Positions 17,234-25,710 of a stretch of 64,000 nucleotides of DNA are shown here, one piece after another (positions within the stretch are counted from its first letter, which is position 1; every line of letters starts with the position of its first letter). The stretch covers positions 186,001 through 250,000 of the forward strand of contig NZ_QBKP01000007.1 in the NCBI RefSeq assembly GCF_003054195.1. The letters are read 5' to 3'. Under the pieces are notes generated by a model. It made no database searches. It was not told where the DNA came from and saw nothing but the letters and a program-made list of their open reading frames with translations. The DNA is from Gemmobacter caeni (GTDB taxonomy: Bacteria; Pseudomonadota; Alphaproteobacteria; Rhodobacterales; Rhodobacteraceae). The position numbers and the translations under genes are program-made.

Positions 17234-18949
17234 ATGTCCGAATCCCCGCCGCTCACTGACCCGCGCCTTCCTCCCGGTGCTGAACTTCTGTCGCGTGGCC
17301 GCGCGCTTGCCCGTGACTGGCGCGTCGGCCCTTGCCCGTTCTTCGCCGAGAAGGCTGTGACGTCCGAGGCGGAATGGAAGCGCCGCATCGGTAACAGCCG
17401 CATCATGCAGCACGCCCATATCGGTTTTCGCAATGTCGACCGCACGCTGGGCGCCATTGCCGAGGTGCATGACCGCTGTGCCGCCCAGAGCGTGACGGTG
17501 GATCGCTTCGGCATCACGCTCGACTGGTCGATGGGCTATCCGCAGGCGCTGCGGGAAAAGGCTGCGCGTGGCACCGGCATCGTGCTGACGGGGCCGGAAG
17601 ATTTCGCCCGCATCACCCATGCCGCCCCCGCCGCCGCGCATTTCGGCGATTTCATGATCGGCCTGCCGGGCTGTGTGGAAAACACCTGCGCCGCGCTGGC
17701 GGCAGGCGCCACCTCGGTCGGCAATCTGGGGCAGTATTTCACCTTCCGCCTGCCCTATTGGAACGATGACGTGGCGACGACCGAGGCGACCGTTACCGCC
17801 CTTGGCCTGATTGCCGCACAAGAAACGCAGGTGCTGGTGCATTCAAACCTCGATGACGGCTTCGCGGGGCTGTTTCTGGACATGGCCTCGGCGCTTGGCA
17901 TGGTGCTGGTGGAAAAGCACATCGTCGAAGGGCTGATCGGCGCACGGCTGGCGCATTGCTATGGCCACCATTTCAGCGACCCGCTGTCGCGCATGGCCTT
18001 CCATGCCGCGCTGGCGCGGGTGACAGACCCGCCGGGCACCATGATCTTTGGCAATACCGTCGCCTATCAGGCTGGGTCTGCGGGGAATTATGCAAGCCTT
18101 GCGAGCTATCTTCTGGCTGACATGATGGCGCTGGGTCGCTGGGCCACGGGGCATGCGGTGAACCCTGTGCCGGTGACAGAGAACCAGCGCATTCCCGATG
18201 TCGATGAAATTGTCGAGGCTCAGGCTTTTGCCCGTCGCCTGGCCGATCACGCGCCGCATCACGCCGCGCTGACCGACTGGCACCGGGTCGAGGCGCTGGC
18301 CGACCGGCTGGTCGCCGGGGGACGCGCCTTCGCGCAGGCGGTGCTGGCCGGGCTGGCCGACCGGGGTGTGCCGGAGGACGACCCCGCGGCCCTGTTGCTG
18401 GCGATCCGCCGTATGGGGCCGAAACGACTGGAGGCGCTGTTTGGGCAAGGCCCGCTGGCCGCGCGCGGTCGGGCGCCATTGGTCGCCGCCGAATGGGCGC
18501 GCGAACTGGATGAAAAGGCCGAACGCTGGGTCGCCGGGCAAACCGCGCTGCCGCGCCGTCTGCGGGTCTGTGTCGGCACCAGCGATGTGCATGAACATGG
18601 CAAGTATCTGGTCGAACAGGCGCTGGAAGGTATGGGCGTCGAGGTTCTGGACGGTGGCGTCAGCACAGATCCCGAAGCGCTGGTCGCGCAAGCCTTGGCT
18701 GAAGGGGCCGAGGCGCTGGCGATCAGCACCTATAACGGCGTGGCGCTTGGTTACGCGCAGGCTGTGATGGCGGCGCTGAACCAGAGCGGGGCGACGCTTC
18801 CGGTTCTGATCGGCGGCAAGCTGAACCAGATCCCCGATGCGTCAAACACCGGCCTCCCGGTTGATGTGACGGCGGAGATTGCGGCCCTTGGCGCCACGCC
18901 CTGCGCGGGGCTGGATGACATGCTGCCCGCGCTGCGAAAGCTGCTATAG
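17234..18949 (+). CDS. Cobalamin-binding protein: MutE-like TIM barrel fused to a B12-binding domain
   Basis: The 571-residue protein ends in a B12-binding domain (about residues 445-571). The base-off/His-on motif DVHEHG places D451, H453 and G456 in the DxHxxG pattern. An AISTYNG segment follows where the SxL motif belongs, and LIGGKLNQ supplies the GG motif. Residues about 60-390 look like a TIM barrel with distant resemblance to the glutamate mutase E chain, including a GNTVAYQAGSAGNYASLASYL stretch. This suggests an adenosylcobalamin-dependent isomerase with both parts on one chain, unlike two-subunit glutamate mutase. The substrate is unknown. It is convergent with ptb, and their stop codons are adjacent (18944-18949). 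Confidence 0.72.
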   Translation: MSESPPLTDPRLPPGAELLSRGRALARDWRVGPCPFFAEKAVTSEAEWKRRIGNSRIMQHAHIGFRNVDRTLGAIAEVHDRCAAQSVTVDRFGITLDWSMGYPQALREKAARGTGIVLTGPEDFARITHAAPAAAHFGDFMIGLPGCVENTCAALAAGATSVGNLGQYFTFRLPYWNDDVATTEATVTALGLIAAQETQVLVHSNLDDGFAGLFLDMASALGMVLVEKHIVEGLIGARLAHCYGHHFSDPLSRMAFHAALARVTDPPGTMIFGNTVAYQAGSAGNYASLASYLLADMMALGRWATGHAVNPVPVTENQRIPDVDEIVEAQAFARRLADHAPHHAALTDWHRVEALADRLVAGGRAFAQAVLAGLADRGVPEDDPAALLLAIRRMGPKRLEALFGQGPLAARGRAPLVAAEWARELDEKAERWVAGQTALPRRLRVCVGTSDVHEHGKYLVEQALEGMGVEVLDGGVSTDPEALVAQALAEGAEALAISTYNGVALGYAQAVMAALNQSGATLPVLIGGKLNQIPDASNTGLPVDVTAEIAALGATPCAGLDDMLPALRKLL

Positions 18950-19846
18950 CGCGGCGGCCTGCCCGGCCCGCAGCGCAGCGGCCAGCAGCAGACCCAGCCA
19001 GCGCTGCTCTGCCCCGTCTGCGCGCGAATTCAGCAGGATCGGCACGCGCCCGCCCAGCACAAGGCTGGCGGTGCGGGCATGGCCATGAAGTTTCCACGCC
19101 TTGACCGTGGCATTGCCCGCCTCGATGGACGGAAACAGGATCAGATCGGCGCGACCGGCCACCGCCGAGGCCAGCCCCTTCTTTGTGGCAGCGGCTGCCG
19201 ACAGCGCCACGTCATAGCCGAATGGCCCGTCAACCAGCGCACCGGAGATCTGCCCGGCGGCGGCCTCGGTAGCCAGAGCGCTGGCATCTGCCGTCGCAGG
19301 CTGGCTGGCGCTGACCTTTTCAGAGGCCGCAATGGCGGCAACCCGCAGGGGCGTGACGCCAAGACCCCGGAACAGCGGCACCGCATTCAGGATCATGGCG
19401 CGCTTCTGGTCCAGTGTCGGCAAGGGCACGATGCCATTGTCAGTGGCGCCGATCAGCCGGTCGAGGCCGGGCATTTCGGCCAGCGTCAGGTTTGACAGCG
19501 TGGCCGAGGCGCGCAGGCCGGTTTCCCGCGCCACCACGGCGCGCAGATAGGCGGCGCTGTCGATCCGGCCTTTCACCAGCACATCGGCGCGCCCCGCCCG
19601 CACTTCGGCCACCGCAACAGCGGCTGGGTCGTGGGTATCGGCGATTTCCACCCTCATACCGGGGGGCAACATTGGGCGCAACAGGGCCGCGTCATCGGCA
19701 AGAAAGGCACCGGCGATCAACCCGCGCGCCTGCGCCTCGGCCAGCGCCTCCAGAACCGCAGGATCGGCGGCCCCGGCGACAGCGGGGCGCAGGGGGCGGC
19801 TGCCTTTCAGTGCGCGTTCCAGTTCGGTGAAGCTGCGGATCACCAT
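18944..19846 (-). CDS. ptb: Phosphate butyryl/acyltransferase
   Basis: The 300-residue protein belongs to the phosphate acetyl/butyryltransferase family. Typical segments are VLVKGRIDSAAYLRAVV, a YDVALSAAAATKKG stretch, DLILFPSIEAGNATVKAW and GGRVPILLNSRA near the C-terminus. It interconverts acyl-phosphate and acyl-CoA. The start overlaps the end of the butyrate kinase gene by 7 bases, so the two enzymes are made together and probably convert a carboxylic acid to its CoA ester through the acyl-phosphate. The length suits Ptb better than the longer Pta or PlsX-type proteins. Confidence 0.88.
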   Translation of the reverse strand: MVIRSFTELERALKGSRPLRPAVAGAADPAVLEALAEAQARGLIAGAFLADDAALLRPMLPPGMRVEIADTHDPAAVAVAEVRAGRADVLVKGRIDSAAYLRAVVARETGLRASATLSNLTLAEMPGLDRLIGATDNGIVPLPTLDQKRAMILNAVPLFRGLGVTPLRVAAIAASEKVSASQPATADASALATEAAAGQISGALVDGPFGYDVALSAAAATKKGLASAVAGRADLILFPSIEAGNATVKAWKLHGHARTASLVLGGRVPILLNSRADGAEQRWLGLLLAAALRAGQAAAL

Positions 19847-20940
19847 GGCATCGGCTCCACCTCGGGGGTTGGCGGCCAGACCCGCGCAATCTCCTGCCCG
19901 GCCAGAACACGGGCCGCCCCCTCGGCCAGTGCCGCGCTTTCGTGACTGCCGGGATAGCAGACCACAGGTGCCAGTGCCGAACAGCGGGCGGTGATCGCCG
20001 CGCGCAGCCGGGCCGATTGCGCCATGCCGCCGGTCAGCAGCACCGCATCGGGCCGGAAGTCCAGCACCGCCGCCATGGCGCCGATAGCCTTCACGATCTG
20101 ATAGACCATGGCCTGCCAGACCAGATCGGCCCGCGCGTCGCCCGCGTCGATCATCGCCTCGACCTGGCGCATGTCCTTGGTGCCCAGATAGGCGAAAACC
20201 CCGCCCTGTCCGTAAAGCCGCCGCTTCAGCGCGGTCTTGTCATAACCGCCGGAATAGCACAGATCGATCAGTGCCATCGGTGGCAGCCCGCCTGCGCGTT
20301 CCGGGGAAAAGGGCGAATTTTCCATCCGGTTGGTGCTGTCGACGATCCGCCCGCCCTTCAGCGCGGCAATCGAAATGCCCGCACCCAGATGGGCGACCAC
20401 GGCATCCAGCGCGGCGAAAGGCTTGCCCAACTCGCCTGCCAGCCTGCGTCCGCAGGCCCGGATATTCAGCGCATGCACGAAGGAAAAGCGGGGGATGTCC
20501 GGGCAGCCCGATATACGGGCGACAGGCGGCAGTTCATCCACCGACACCGGATCGACGATGAAGGCCGGGCAGCCCGCCGCCGCCGCGATACGCTGCGCCA
20601 GCGGCGCCCCGAGGTTCGAGGCATGCGGATGCAGTGGCCGGTGCAGCGCAAAATCCACCAGCGCGTCATCGACGGCGATCACCCCTGGCGGCACCGGCGT
20701 CAGCATCCCGCCACGCCCTGCCACGGCCACCAGCCGAACCGAAGGGCGGCCGCGCAGGAAAGCCGTAATTGCCTCGGCCCGGAACGGCAGTTGTGCGGCG
20801 ATGTCGGGGAAAGCGGCCATGACCGTCTCGTCATGGTCCAGCGTCACTTCGGCCAGCGCCCGCACCCCGGCGCCATCCGAGGTGAACAGGCCCAGCCGCG
20901 TCGTCGTGGTGCCGGGATTGATGGTCAGGATCGCATCCAT
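19840..20940 (-). CDS. buk: Butyrate kinase
   Basis: A 366-residue ASKHA-fold kinase. The N-terminal phosphate loop is TINPGTTTTRLGLF (residues 6-19), the second phosphate motif is VVAHLGAGISIAALKGG, and the adenosine motif is VLLTGGMAQSARLR. Sequence and length fit butyrate/branched-chain fatty acid kinases rather than acetate kinase (about 400 residues). It phosphorylates a short-chain carboxylate with ATP. It lies in the gabT-ALDH-buk-ptb operon, 3 bases after the aldehyde dehydrogenase stop. Confidence 0.9.
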   Translation of the reverse strand: MDAILTINPGTTTTRLGLFTSDGAGVRALAEVTLDHDETVMAAFPDIAAQLPFRAEAITAFLRGRPSVRLVAVAGRGGMLTPVPPGVIAVDDALVDFALHRPLHPHASNLGAPLAQRIAAAAGCPAFIVDPVSVDELPPVARISGCPDIPRFSFVHALNIRACGRRLAGELGKPFAALDAVVAHLGAGISIAALKGGRIVDSTNRMENSPFSPERAGGLPPMALIDLCYSGGYDKTALKRRLYGQGGVFAYLGTKDMRQVEAMIDAGDARADLVWQAMVYQIVKAIGAMAAVLDFRPDAVLLTGGMAQSARLRAAITARCSALAPVVCYPGSHESAALAEGAARVLAGQEIARVWPPTPEVEPMPW

Positions 20941-20943
20941 GGC

Positions 20944-22383
20944 CTAACCCGCGAAACTATAAGAGGTTTTAACCGTGGTATAGAACTCCGCCGCGTGGCG
21001 GCCCTGCTCGCGAGGGCCAAGCGAGCTGCCTTTGGTTCCACCGAAAGGCACATGGTAATCCACCCCGGCGGTCGGCAGGTTCACCATGACCATGCCCGTC
21101 CGCGCCTGACGGCGGAACTCCCGCGCGTGCCGCAACGAGGTGGTGCAGATCCCCGCGGACAGGCCAAAATCACTGTCATTCACCACCACCAGCGCCTCGT
21201 CAAAATCCGCGACGCGGATGACGGCGGCGCAGGGGCCAAAGATTTCCTCCCGCGCCACGCGCATGTCGTTGCGGGCGTTCAGGAACAGGGCGGGGCGCTG
21301 GAAATGCCCCTCGGTCGGCAGGTCCAGCCGTTCGCCGCCGACCACCTCGCAGCCCTCGGCGCGGGCCAGATCGACATAAGACAGGTTTCCGGCAAGTTGC
21401 TGTACGGAAACCACCGGGCCGATCTGGCTGTCAGGCGCCAGCGCCGGGCCGACACGCAACGCCATCATCTGCCGCGTCAATTCCGCCACGAAGGCATCGT
21501 GAATCCCCGACTGCACGATCAGCCGCGACGAAGCGGTACAGCGTTGCCCGGTCGAAAAGAACGCGCCGTTCAGACAGGCTGCAACGGCGGTGGGCAGGTC
21601 GGCGTCATCCAGCACCACCATCGGGTTCTTGCCGCCCATTTCGAGCTGCACTTTCTTCATCCTCTCGGCCGCCGCGCGGGCGATGGCGCGCCCCGTCGGG
21701 ACCGAGCCCGTGAAGGAAATCGCCCCGATCTGCGGCGCCTCGACCATGGCGCGGCCCACAACCGAGCCCGGCCCCATGACGAGGTTGAACACCCCCGCCG
21801 GGCAGCCCGCCTCATGGATGATCCGGGCGAGCATATGGGCGGTGCCGGGCACCAGTTCAGCGGGTTTCAGCACCACTGAATTGCCATAGGCCAGCGCGGG
21901 CGCGATCTTCCACGCCGGGATGGCGGCGGGAAAGTTCCATGGGGTGATCAGACCGACCACGCCTACCGGCTCGCGTGTGACTTCGATGTCGACGCCGGGG
22001 CGGACAGAGGCCAGCGCCTCGCCCGACATGCGCAGCGCCTCGCCCGCGAAGAAGCGGAAGATCTGCGCCGCGCGGCGGGTCTCGGCCAGCGCTTCGGGCA
22101 GGATCTTGCCCTCCTCGCGCGCGAGCTTGGTGGCGATGTCTGTCGCGTCGGCCTCGATCCGGGTGGCGATGCGGTCCAGCAGATCGGCGCGCGCCTGCGG
22201 ACCGGCGGCAAACCAGCCGGGTTGCGCAGCCGCCGCCGCCCCGGCTGCCGCAGTCACATCCCCGGCGGTGCCTGCGGCATAAAGCCCGATCAGATCCGCG
22301 AGGTCCGAGGGGTTGCGGTTTTCACTCAGATGATCGCCCGGCACCCATGCGCCGTTGATCAGGTTCAGATGCGGGTCAGACAT
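20944..22383 (-). CDS. NAD(P)-dependent aldehyde dehydrogenase
   Basis: The 479-residue protein has the full ALDH pattern: substrate/cofactor segment TPWNFPAAIPAWKIAPALA, NAD-binding SFTGSVPTGRAI, the catalytic-base motif LEMGGKNPMVVLDDADL, and the nucleophile in FFSTGQRCTASS. The C-terminal FGGTKGSSLGPREQG resembles 2-oxoglutarate-semialdehyde dehydrogenases. I start it at 22383 because the protein opens with the normal family N-terminus there (NLINGAWV); a longer frame upstream lacks support. Placed between gabT and buk, it should oxidise the semialdehyde made by the transaminase. Confidence 0.9.
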   Translation of the reverse strand: MSDPHLNLINGAWVPGDHLSENRNPSDLADLIGLYAAGTAGDVTAAAGAAAAAQPGWFAAGPQARADLLDRIATRIEADATDIATKLAREEGKILPEALAETRRAAQIFRFFAGEALRMSGEALASVRPGVDIEVTREPVGVVGLITPWNFPAAIPAWKIAPALAYGNSVVLKPAELVPGTAHMLARIIHEAGCPAGVFNLVMGPGSVVGRAMVEAPQIGAISFTGSVPTGRAIARAAAERMKKVQLEMGGKNPMVVLDDADLPTAVAACLNGAFFSTGQRCTASSRLIVQSGIHDAFVAELTRQMMALRVGPALAPDSQIGPVVSVQQLAGNLSYVDLARAEGCEVVGGERLDLPTEGHFQRPALFLNARNDMRVAREEIFGPCAAVIRVADFDEALVVVNDSDFGLSAGICTTSLRHAREFRRQARTGMVMVNLPTAGVDYHVPFGGTKGSSLGPREQGRHAAEFYTTVKTSYSFAG

Positions 22384-22457
22384 GGCAGGCTCCGGGCAAA
22401 GCAGGGCCGCGCCCTGCCGGTGGGGCAGGGCGGGCGTCGCGCAAGGGTGGCTTGGGA

Positions 22458-23753
22458 TCAGGCGGCGCGGGCCGTCACGGCGGCCTCGATCGAGGCTTCG
22501 ATGATGTCCAGTGCCTCGTTCAGCTGATCCATCGGGATGGTCAGTGGCGGCAGCAGGCGGATGACGTTGTAGCGCGTGCCGCAGGACAAGAGGATCAGCC
22601 CGCGCGCCTCGGCCTCGGCCACGACGGCGGCGGTGAGGGCGGCGTCGGGGCCGTTGGTGGCGCGGTCGGTCACCAGTTCCAGCGCGTTCATCGCACCAAG
22701 CCCGCGCACCTCGCCAATACACTCCATTCCCTGCCGGGCCGCGATCTGGGTCAGGCGGGCGCGGATCACCTCGCCAATCTCGGCGGCGCGCAGGCAAAGC
22801 TGTTCATCCCCGATCACATCCAGCACGGCATGGGCCGCGGCCACCGCCAGTGGGTTGCCGGCATAGGTACCACCGACACCGCCGGGGTTCGGCGCATCGA
22901 CGATCCCGGCGCGGCCGGTCACCGCCGAAAGCGGGAAACCACCGGCCAGCCCCTTGGCCATGGTCACCAGATCGGGGGCGACGCCGGAATGATCAAAGCC
23001 GAACATGCGGCCGGTGCGGGCCATGCCGGCCTGCACCTCATCTGCGATCAGCACGATGCCATGTTGGTCACAAATCTCGCGCAGCGCGCGCAGGAAGCTG
23101 AACGGAGCGATATTGAAACCGCCTTCCCCCTGCACAGGTTCGATGATTATGGCGGCTACCCGCTCCGGGTCCACGGACGAGGCGAAAAGCCGCTCCAGAT
23201 GTCCCAGCGCATCGGCCTCGGTCACGCCGTGGAAGGCGTTCGGGAAAGGGGCATGTACGATTTCGGGCGGCATGGCCCCGAAGCCCTTCTTGTAGGGCGC
23301 AACCTTGCCGGTCAGTGCCATACCCAGCAGGGTGCGGCCATGGAAGGCGCCCGAAAAGGCGATGACGCCTGACCGCCCGGTGAAGGCGCGGGCCATCTTG
23401 ATGGCGTTTTCCACCGCCTCGGCGCCGGTCGTTACCAGCATGGTTTTCTTGTCAAAATCGCCCGGCGTTGCCGCATTCAGCCGCTCGGCCAGCGCGATGT
23501 AGCCCTCATAAGGTGCGACGTGGAAGCAGGTATGGGTGAAGGCCTGCGCCTGTTCTGCGACGGCGGCCATCACACGCGGGTGGCGATGGCCAGTGTTGTT
23601 CACTGCGATCCCGGCGGCGAAATCGAGGAAGCGGCGCCCCTCGGCATCCCAGAGTTCGGCGTTTTCGGCGCGGGTTGCATAGATACCGCGCGTGGCGACG
23701 CCACGGGCGACGGCGGCGGATTTGCGGCTGGCAAGGCGGGCGGATTCGGACAT
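22458..23753 (-). CDS. gabT: Class III omega-aminotransferase (4-aminobutyrate transaminase type)
   Basis: A 431-residue PLP enzyme with strong GabT features: FAAGIAVNNTGHRHP, VTTGAEAVENAIKMAR, the FSGAFHGRTL motif, EPVQGEGGF, the cofactor Asp in LIADEVQAGMARTG and the PLP lysine in MAKGLAGGFPLSA. It transfers an omega-amino group to 2-oxoglutarate, giving a semialdehyde for the ALDH at 20944. GABA, 5-aminovalerate or a related omega-amino acid are all possible substrates. It is the first gene of its operon and is divergent from the XRE-cupin regulator. Confidence 0.9.
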   Translation of the reverse strand: MSESARLASRKSAAVARGVATRGIYATRAENAELWDAEGRRFLDFAAGIAVNNTGHRHPRVMAAVAEQAQAFTHTCFHVAPYEGYIALAERLNAATPGDFDKKTMLVTTGAEAVENAIKMARAFTGRSGVIAFSGAFHGRTLLGMALTGKVAPYKKGFGAMPPEIVHAPFPNAFHGVTEADALGHLERLFASSVDPERVAAIIIEPVQGEGGFNIAPFSFLRALREICDQHGIVLIADEVQAGMARTGRMFGFDHSGVAPDLVTMAKGLAGGFPLSAVTGRAGIVDAPNPGGVGGTYAGNPLAVAAAHAVLDVIGDEQLCLRAAEIGEVIRARLTQIAARQGMECIGEVRGLGAMNALELVTDRATNGPDAALTAAVVAEAEARGLILLSCGTRYNVIRLLPPLTIPMDQLNEALDIIEASIEAAVTARAA

Positions 23754-23791
23754 TGCACTCTCCGGGGCTATACGGTGATTCTGTGTATCAA

Positions 23792-23809
23792 TGCTCAATA
23801 TATTGAGCA
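23792..23809. promoter_or_regulatory. Perfect 18-bp palindrome with adjacent TATAAT, candidate XRE-cupin operator
   Basis: TGCTCAATATATTGAGCA is a perfect palindrome in the divergent gap 23754-23898. A TATAAT hexamer follows at 23811-23816 on the plus strand, so the palindrome fills the region between -35 and -10 of a promoter reading towards the regulator. It is also 39 bases upstream of the gabT start. Binding here would control both directions. Confidence 0.7.
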
Positions 23810-23898
23810 ATATAATGCGGTGTGGCAATGCGCTGCATGGCAAAAGATTGCGCGCTTTCGGTGGGCTGACTATGCTGTGCAAAACCAAGGGGTTCGGC

Positions 23899-24477
23899 AT
23901 GCAGGATTTCGATGTGGGCGCGCGGCTGAAGCAGATGCGGCAGGCAGCAAACCTGTCGCAACGGCAATTGGCCGAGGCCTCGGATGTGCCGCATGGCCAG
24001 ATTTCGATGATCGAGACCAACCGCTCCAGCCCTTCGGTCTCGTCCCTGCGCAAGATTCTGGGCGGTCTGGGCGTCACCATGTCGGAATTCTTTGAACCCG
24101 ATGCCCCGGTCACCCAAGCGTTGTTCTTCAAGCCGCACGAGCTGCGCGATCTGACCACCCGGCTTTATTCGACGCTGGAAGGTCCGCGCGGGCGGATCAC
24201 CTTGCAACAGGTCGGGGACGCGCGGGCGCATAACCTGCAAATCCTTTACGAACGCTATGAGCCCGGCGCCGATACCGGCGAGCAGATGCTGGAACATGCC
24301 TCGCATGAGGGGGGCGTGGTGGTGGCGGGGGAAATCGAGGTGACGGCGGGCGACCATTGCGCGGTGCTGAAGGCGGGCGACAGCTATCTGTTCGATTCGA
24401 CTCTGCCACACCGCTTTCGCAACATCGGCGACCGCGAGGCGCTGGTGGTTTCGGCCTGCACGCCGCCCTATCTGTAA
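23899..24477 (+). CDS. XRE-family regulator with C-terminal cupin domain (PuuR-like)
   Basis: A 192-residue protein. The N-terminal HTH_3 domain reads RLKQMRQAANLSQRQLAEASDVPHGQISMIE in outline (residues 9-40), and a cupin_2 sensor domain follows, ending HASHEGGVVVAGEIEVT and GDSYLFDSTLPHRFRN. This architecture matches PuuR, the repressor of putrescine/GABA catabolism in enterics. An AAGGGG box precedes ATG 23899; an alternative ATG at 23872 would add nine residues. It is divergent from gabT and probably controls the gabT-ALDH-buk-ptb operon. Confidence 0.88.
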   Translation: MQDFDVGARLKQMRQAANLSQRQLAEASDVPHGQISMIETNRSSPSVSSLRKILGGLGVTMSEFFEPDAPVTQALFFKPHELRDLTTRLYSTLEGPRGRITLQQVGDARAHNLQILYERYEPGADTGEQMLEHASHEGGVVVAGEIEVTAGDHCAVLKAGDSYLFDSTLPHRFRNIGDREALVVSACTPPYL

Positions 24478-24480
24478 GAT

Positions 24481-24503
24481 GCGCACCCCGTAACGGGGCG
24501 CGC
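24481..24503. terminator. Bidirectional hairpin between convergent genes
   Basis: GCGC and CCCCG (24481-24490) pair with CGGGG and GCGC (24494-24503) across a 3-base loop, with one A-C mismatch. It lies between the XRE-cupin stop and the stop of the convergent binding-protein gene. No T-run is present on either side. Confidence 0.45.
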
Positions 24504-24510
24504 CATTGCC

Positions 24511-25686
24511 TCACTTGCCCAGCAGCACATCCAGCGGAACGGGCTGAGAGATCTGCCATTCATCGACCCGCGCGGGCTTGCCGCCGGTGATCTCGACAAT
24601 CTGCATCAGCGCGGTGTTCTGGTGGTGCAGCTCGGCGCTGAAGCTGCGCGGGCCGAAGGCGGTGGGTTCGGCCTGCATCTTTTCCAGTTCGGCGGTGACG
24701 GCGGCGCCATCCACGGTGCCCGCGCGTTCCACCGCCTTGGCCCAGAGGTCGATCAGCACATAGCCGGGATAGGCATACTGGCTGGCCGGACGCGCGCCGG
24801 TCCTGGCCTCATATGCGGCGTTGAAGGCCTCGACCTCGGGGCGGGGATCGTCACCGTAGATCGTTCCTTGCACCGGCAGCGCAAAGCCCGAAAGCCCCGG
24901 TACCGCATCCAGCCAGTAAGACCCGTCCACCGCCGAGCCATTGAGGATCAGCGCCTCGATCCCCGCCGCGCGGATCTGGCGCACTGCCGCCGCTGCACCG
25001 GGCATGACCGAGCAGAGCATGATCACATCGGGCGTCTTTTCCAGCGATTTGATGCGTGTGATCTGGCTGGCGATGGAGGCATCGTCGTTCTTGAAAGTGT
25101 CGCGGCCGAGGATCTCTGCGCCTTCCAGTTGCGGGAACATCCAGTCAAAGCCGGTGCAGATGCCCTTGTTATATTCGATAAAGGTGTCTTCCAGCACGAA
25201 GGCGGTGCGGGCGTCGCGTTTTGCATAGGCCCATTCCGCCATGGTCGCGCCTTGCACCGGCGCGAGGACAGACGACGAAAAGCTGTTCGGGCCAACACCC
25301 TGCAACCCGGCTTTCACATCCTCGGCGCAGAGAAAGAAGCTGTTCATTCCTTCGCCCTCCGCCACCAGCGCTGCGGGGGCGCCAAAGTCATAGTCGCAGG
25401 ACACGACCATCATCTGCGCGCCCTGATCCAGCACGTCGAGCCCGGCCTTGGCGGCCTCGGCCCGGTCGGTGCGGGTGTCGGCCTCCACCACCTTGATCTG
25501 CTGGCCCAGCAGACCACCCGCGGCGTTGATTTCCTCGATACGGATTTTCGCGGCGGTGGCGGCAGGGGTGTCATAGGCTTCCATCCAGCCGGATTTGGCG
25601 ATGGCGAAGCCGACGGTGATGTCATCGGCGGCACGGGCGGGCGCGGTCAGCGCCAGCAGGGCCAGCAAAGAGCAGGCGTATTTCAT
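24511..25686 (-). CDS. Branched-chain amino-acid-type periplasmic binding protein (LivK-like)
   Basis: The 391-residue protein has a Sec signal peptide (MKYACSLLALLALTAPARA, cleaved before AD) and a type I periplasmic-binding fold. Segments include ITVGFAIAKSGWMEAYD, the IEEINAAGGLLGQQI motif common to Liv-type receptors, and a VDAVPGL..G-F hinge. It is the last gene of the hyuB-hyuA-livGFHM operon, so its ligand is probably the cyclic amide or aromatic compound processed by the hydantoinase-like enzyme. It follows livM by 24 bases. Confidence 0.9.
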   Translation of the reverse strand: MKYACSLLALLALTAPARAADDITVGFAIAKSGWMEAYDTPAATAAKIRIEEINAAGGLLGQQIKVVEADTRTDRAEAAKAGLDVLDQGAQMMVVSCDYDFGAPAALVAEGEGMNSFFLCAEDVKAGLQGVGPNSFSSSVLAPVQGATMAEWAYAKRDARTAFVLEDTFIEYNKGICTGFDWMFPQLEGAEILGRDTFKNDDASIASQITRIKSLEKTPDVIMLCSVMPGAAAAVRQIRAAGIEALILNGSAVDGSYWLDAVPGLSGFALPVQGTIYGDDPRPEVEAFNAAYEARTGARPASQYAYPGYVLIDLWAKAVERAGTVDGAAVTAELEKMQAEPTAFGPRSFSAELHHQNTALMQIVEITGGKPARVDEWQISQPVPLDVLLGK

Positions 25687-25710
25687 GGCAAGTCTCCTGT
25701 TGGATCCGGG

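Noticed and set aside
18944-20940. Acetate kinase/phosphotransacetylase pair
   Set aside because: The lengths (366 and 300 residues) and motifs fit butyrate kinase and phosphotransbutyrylase better.
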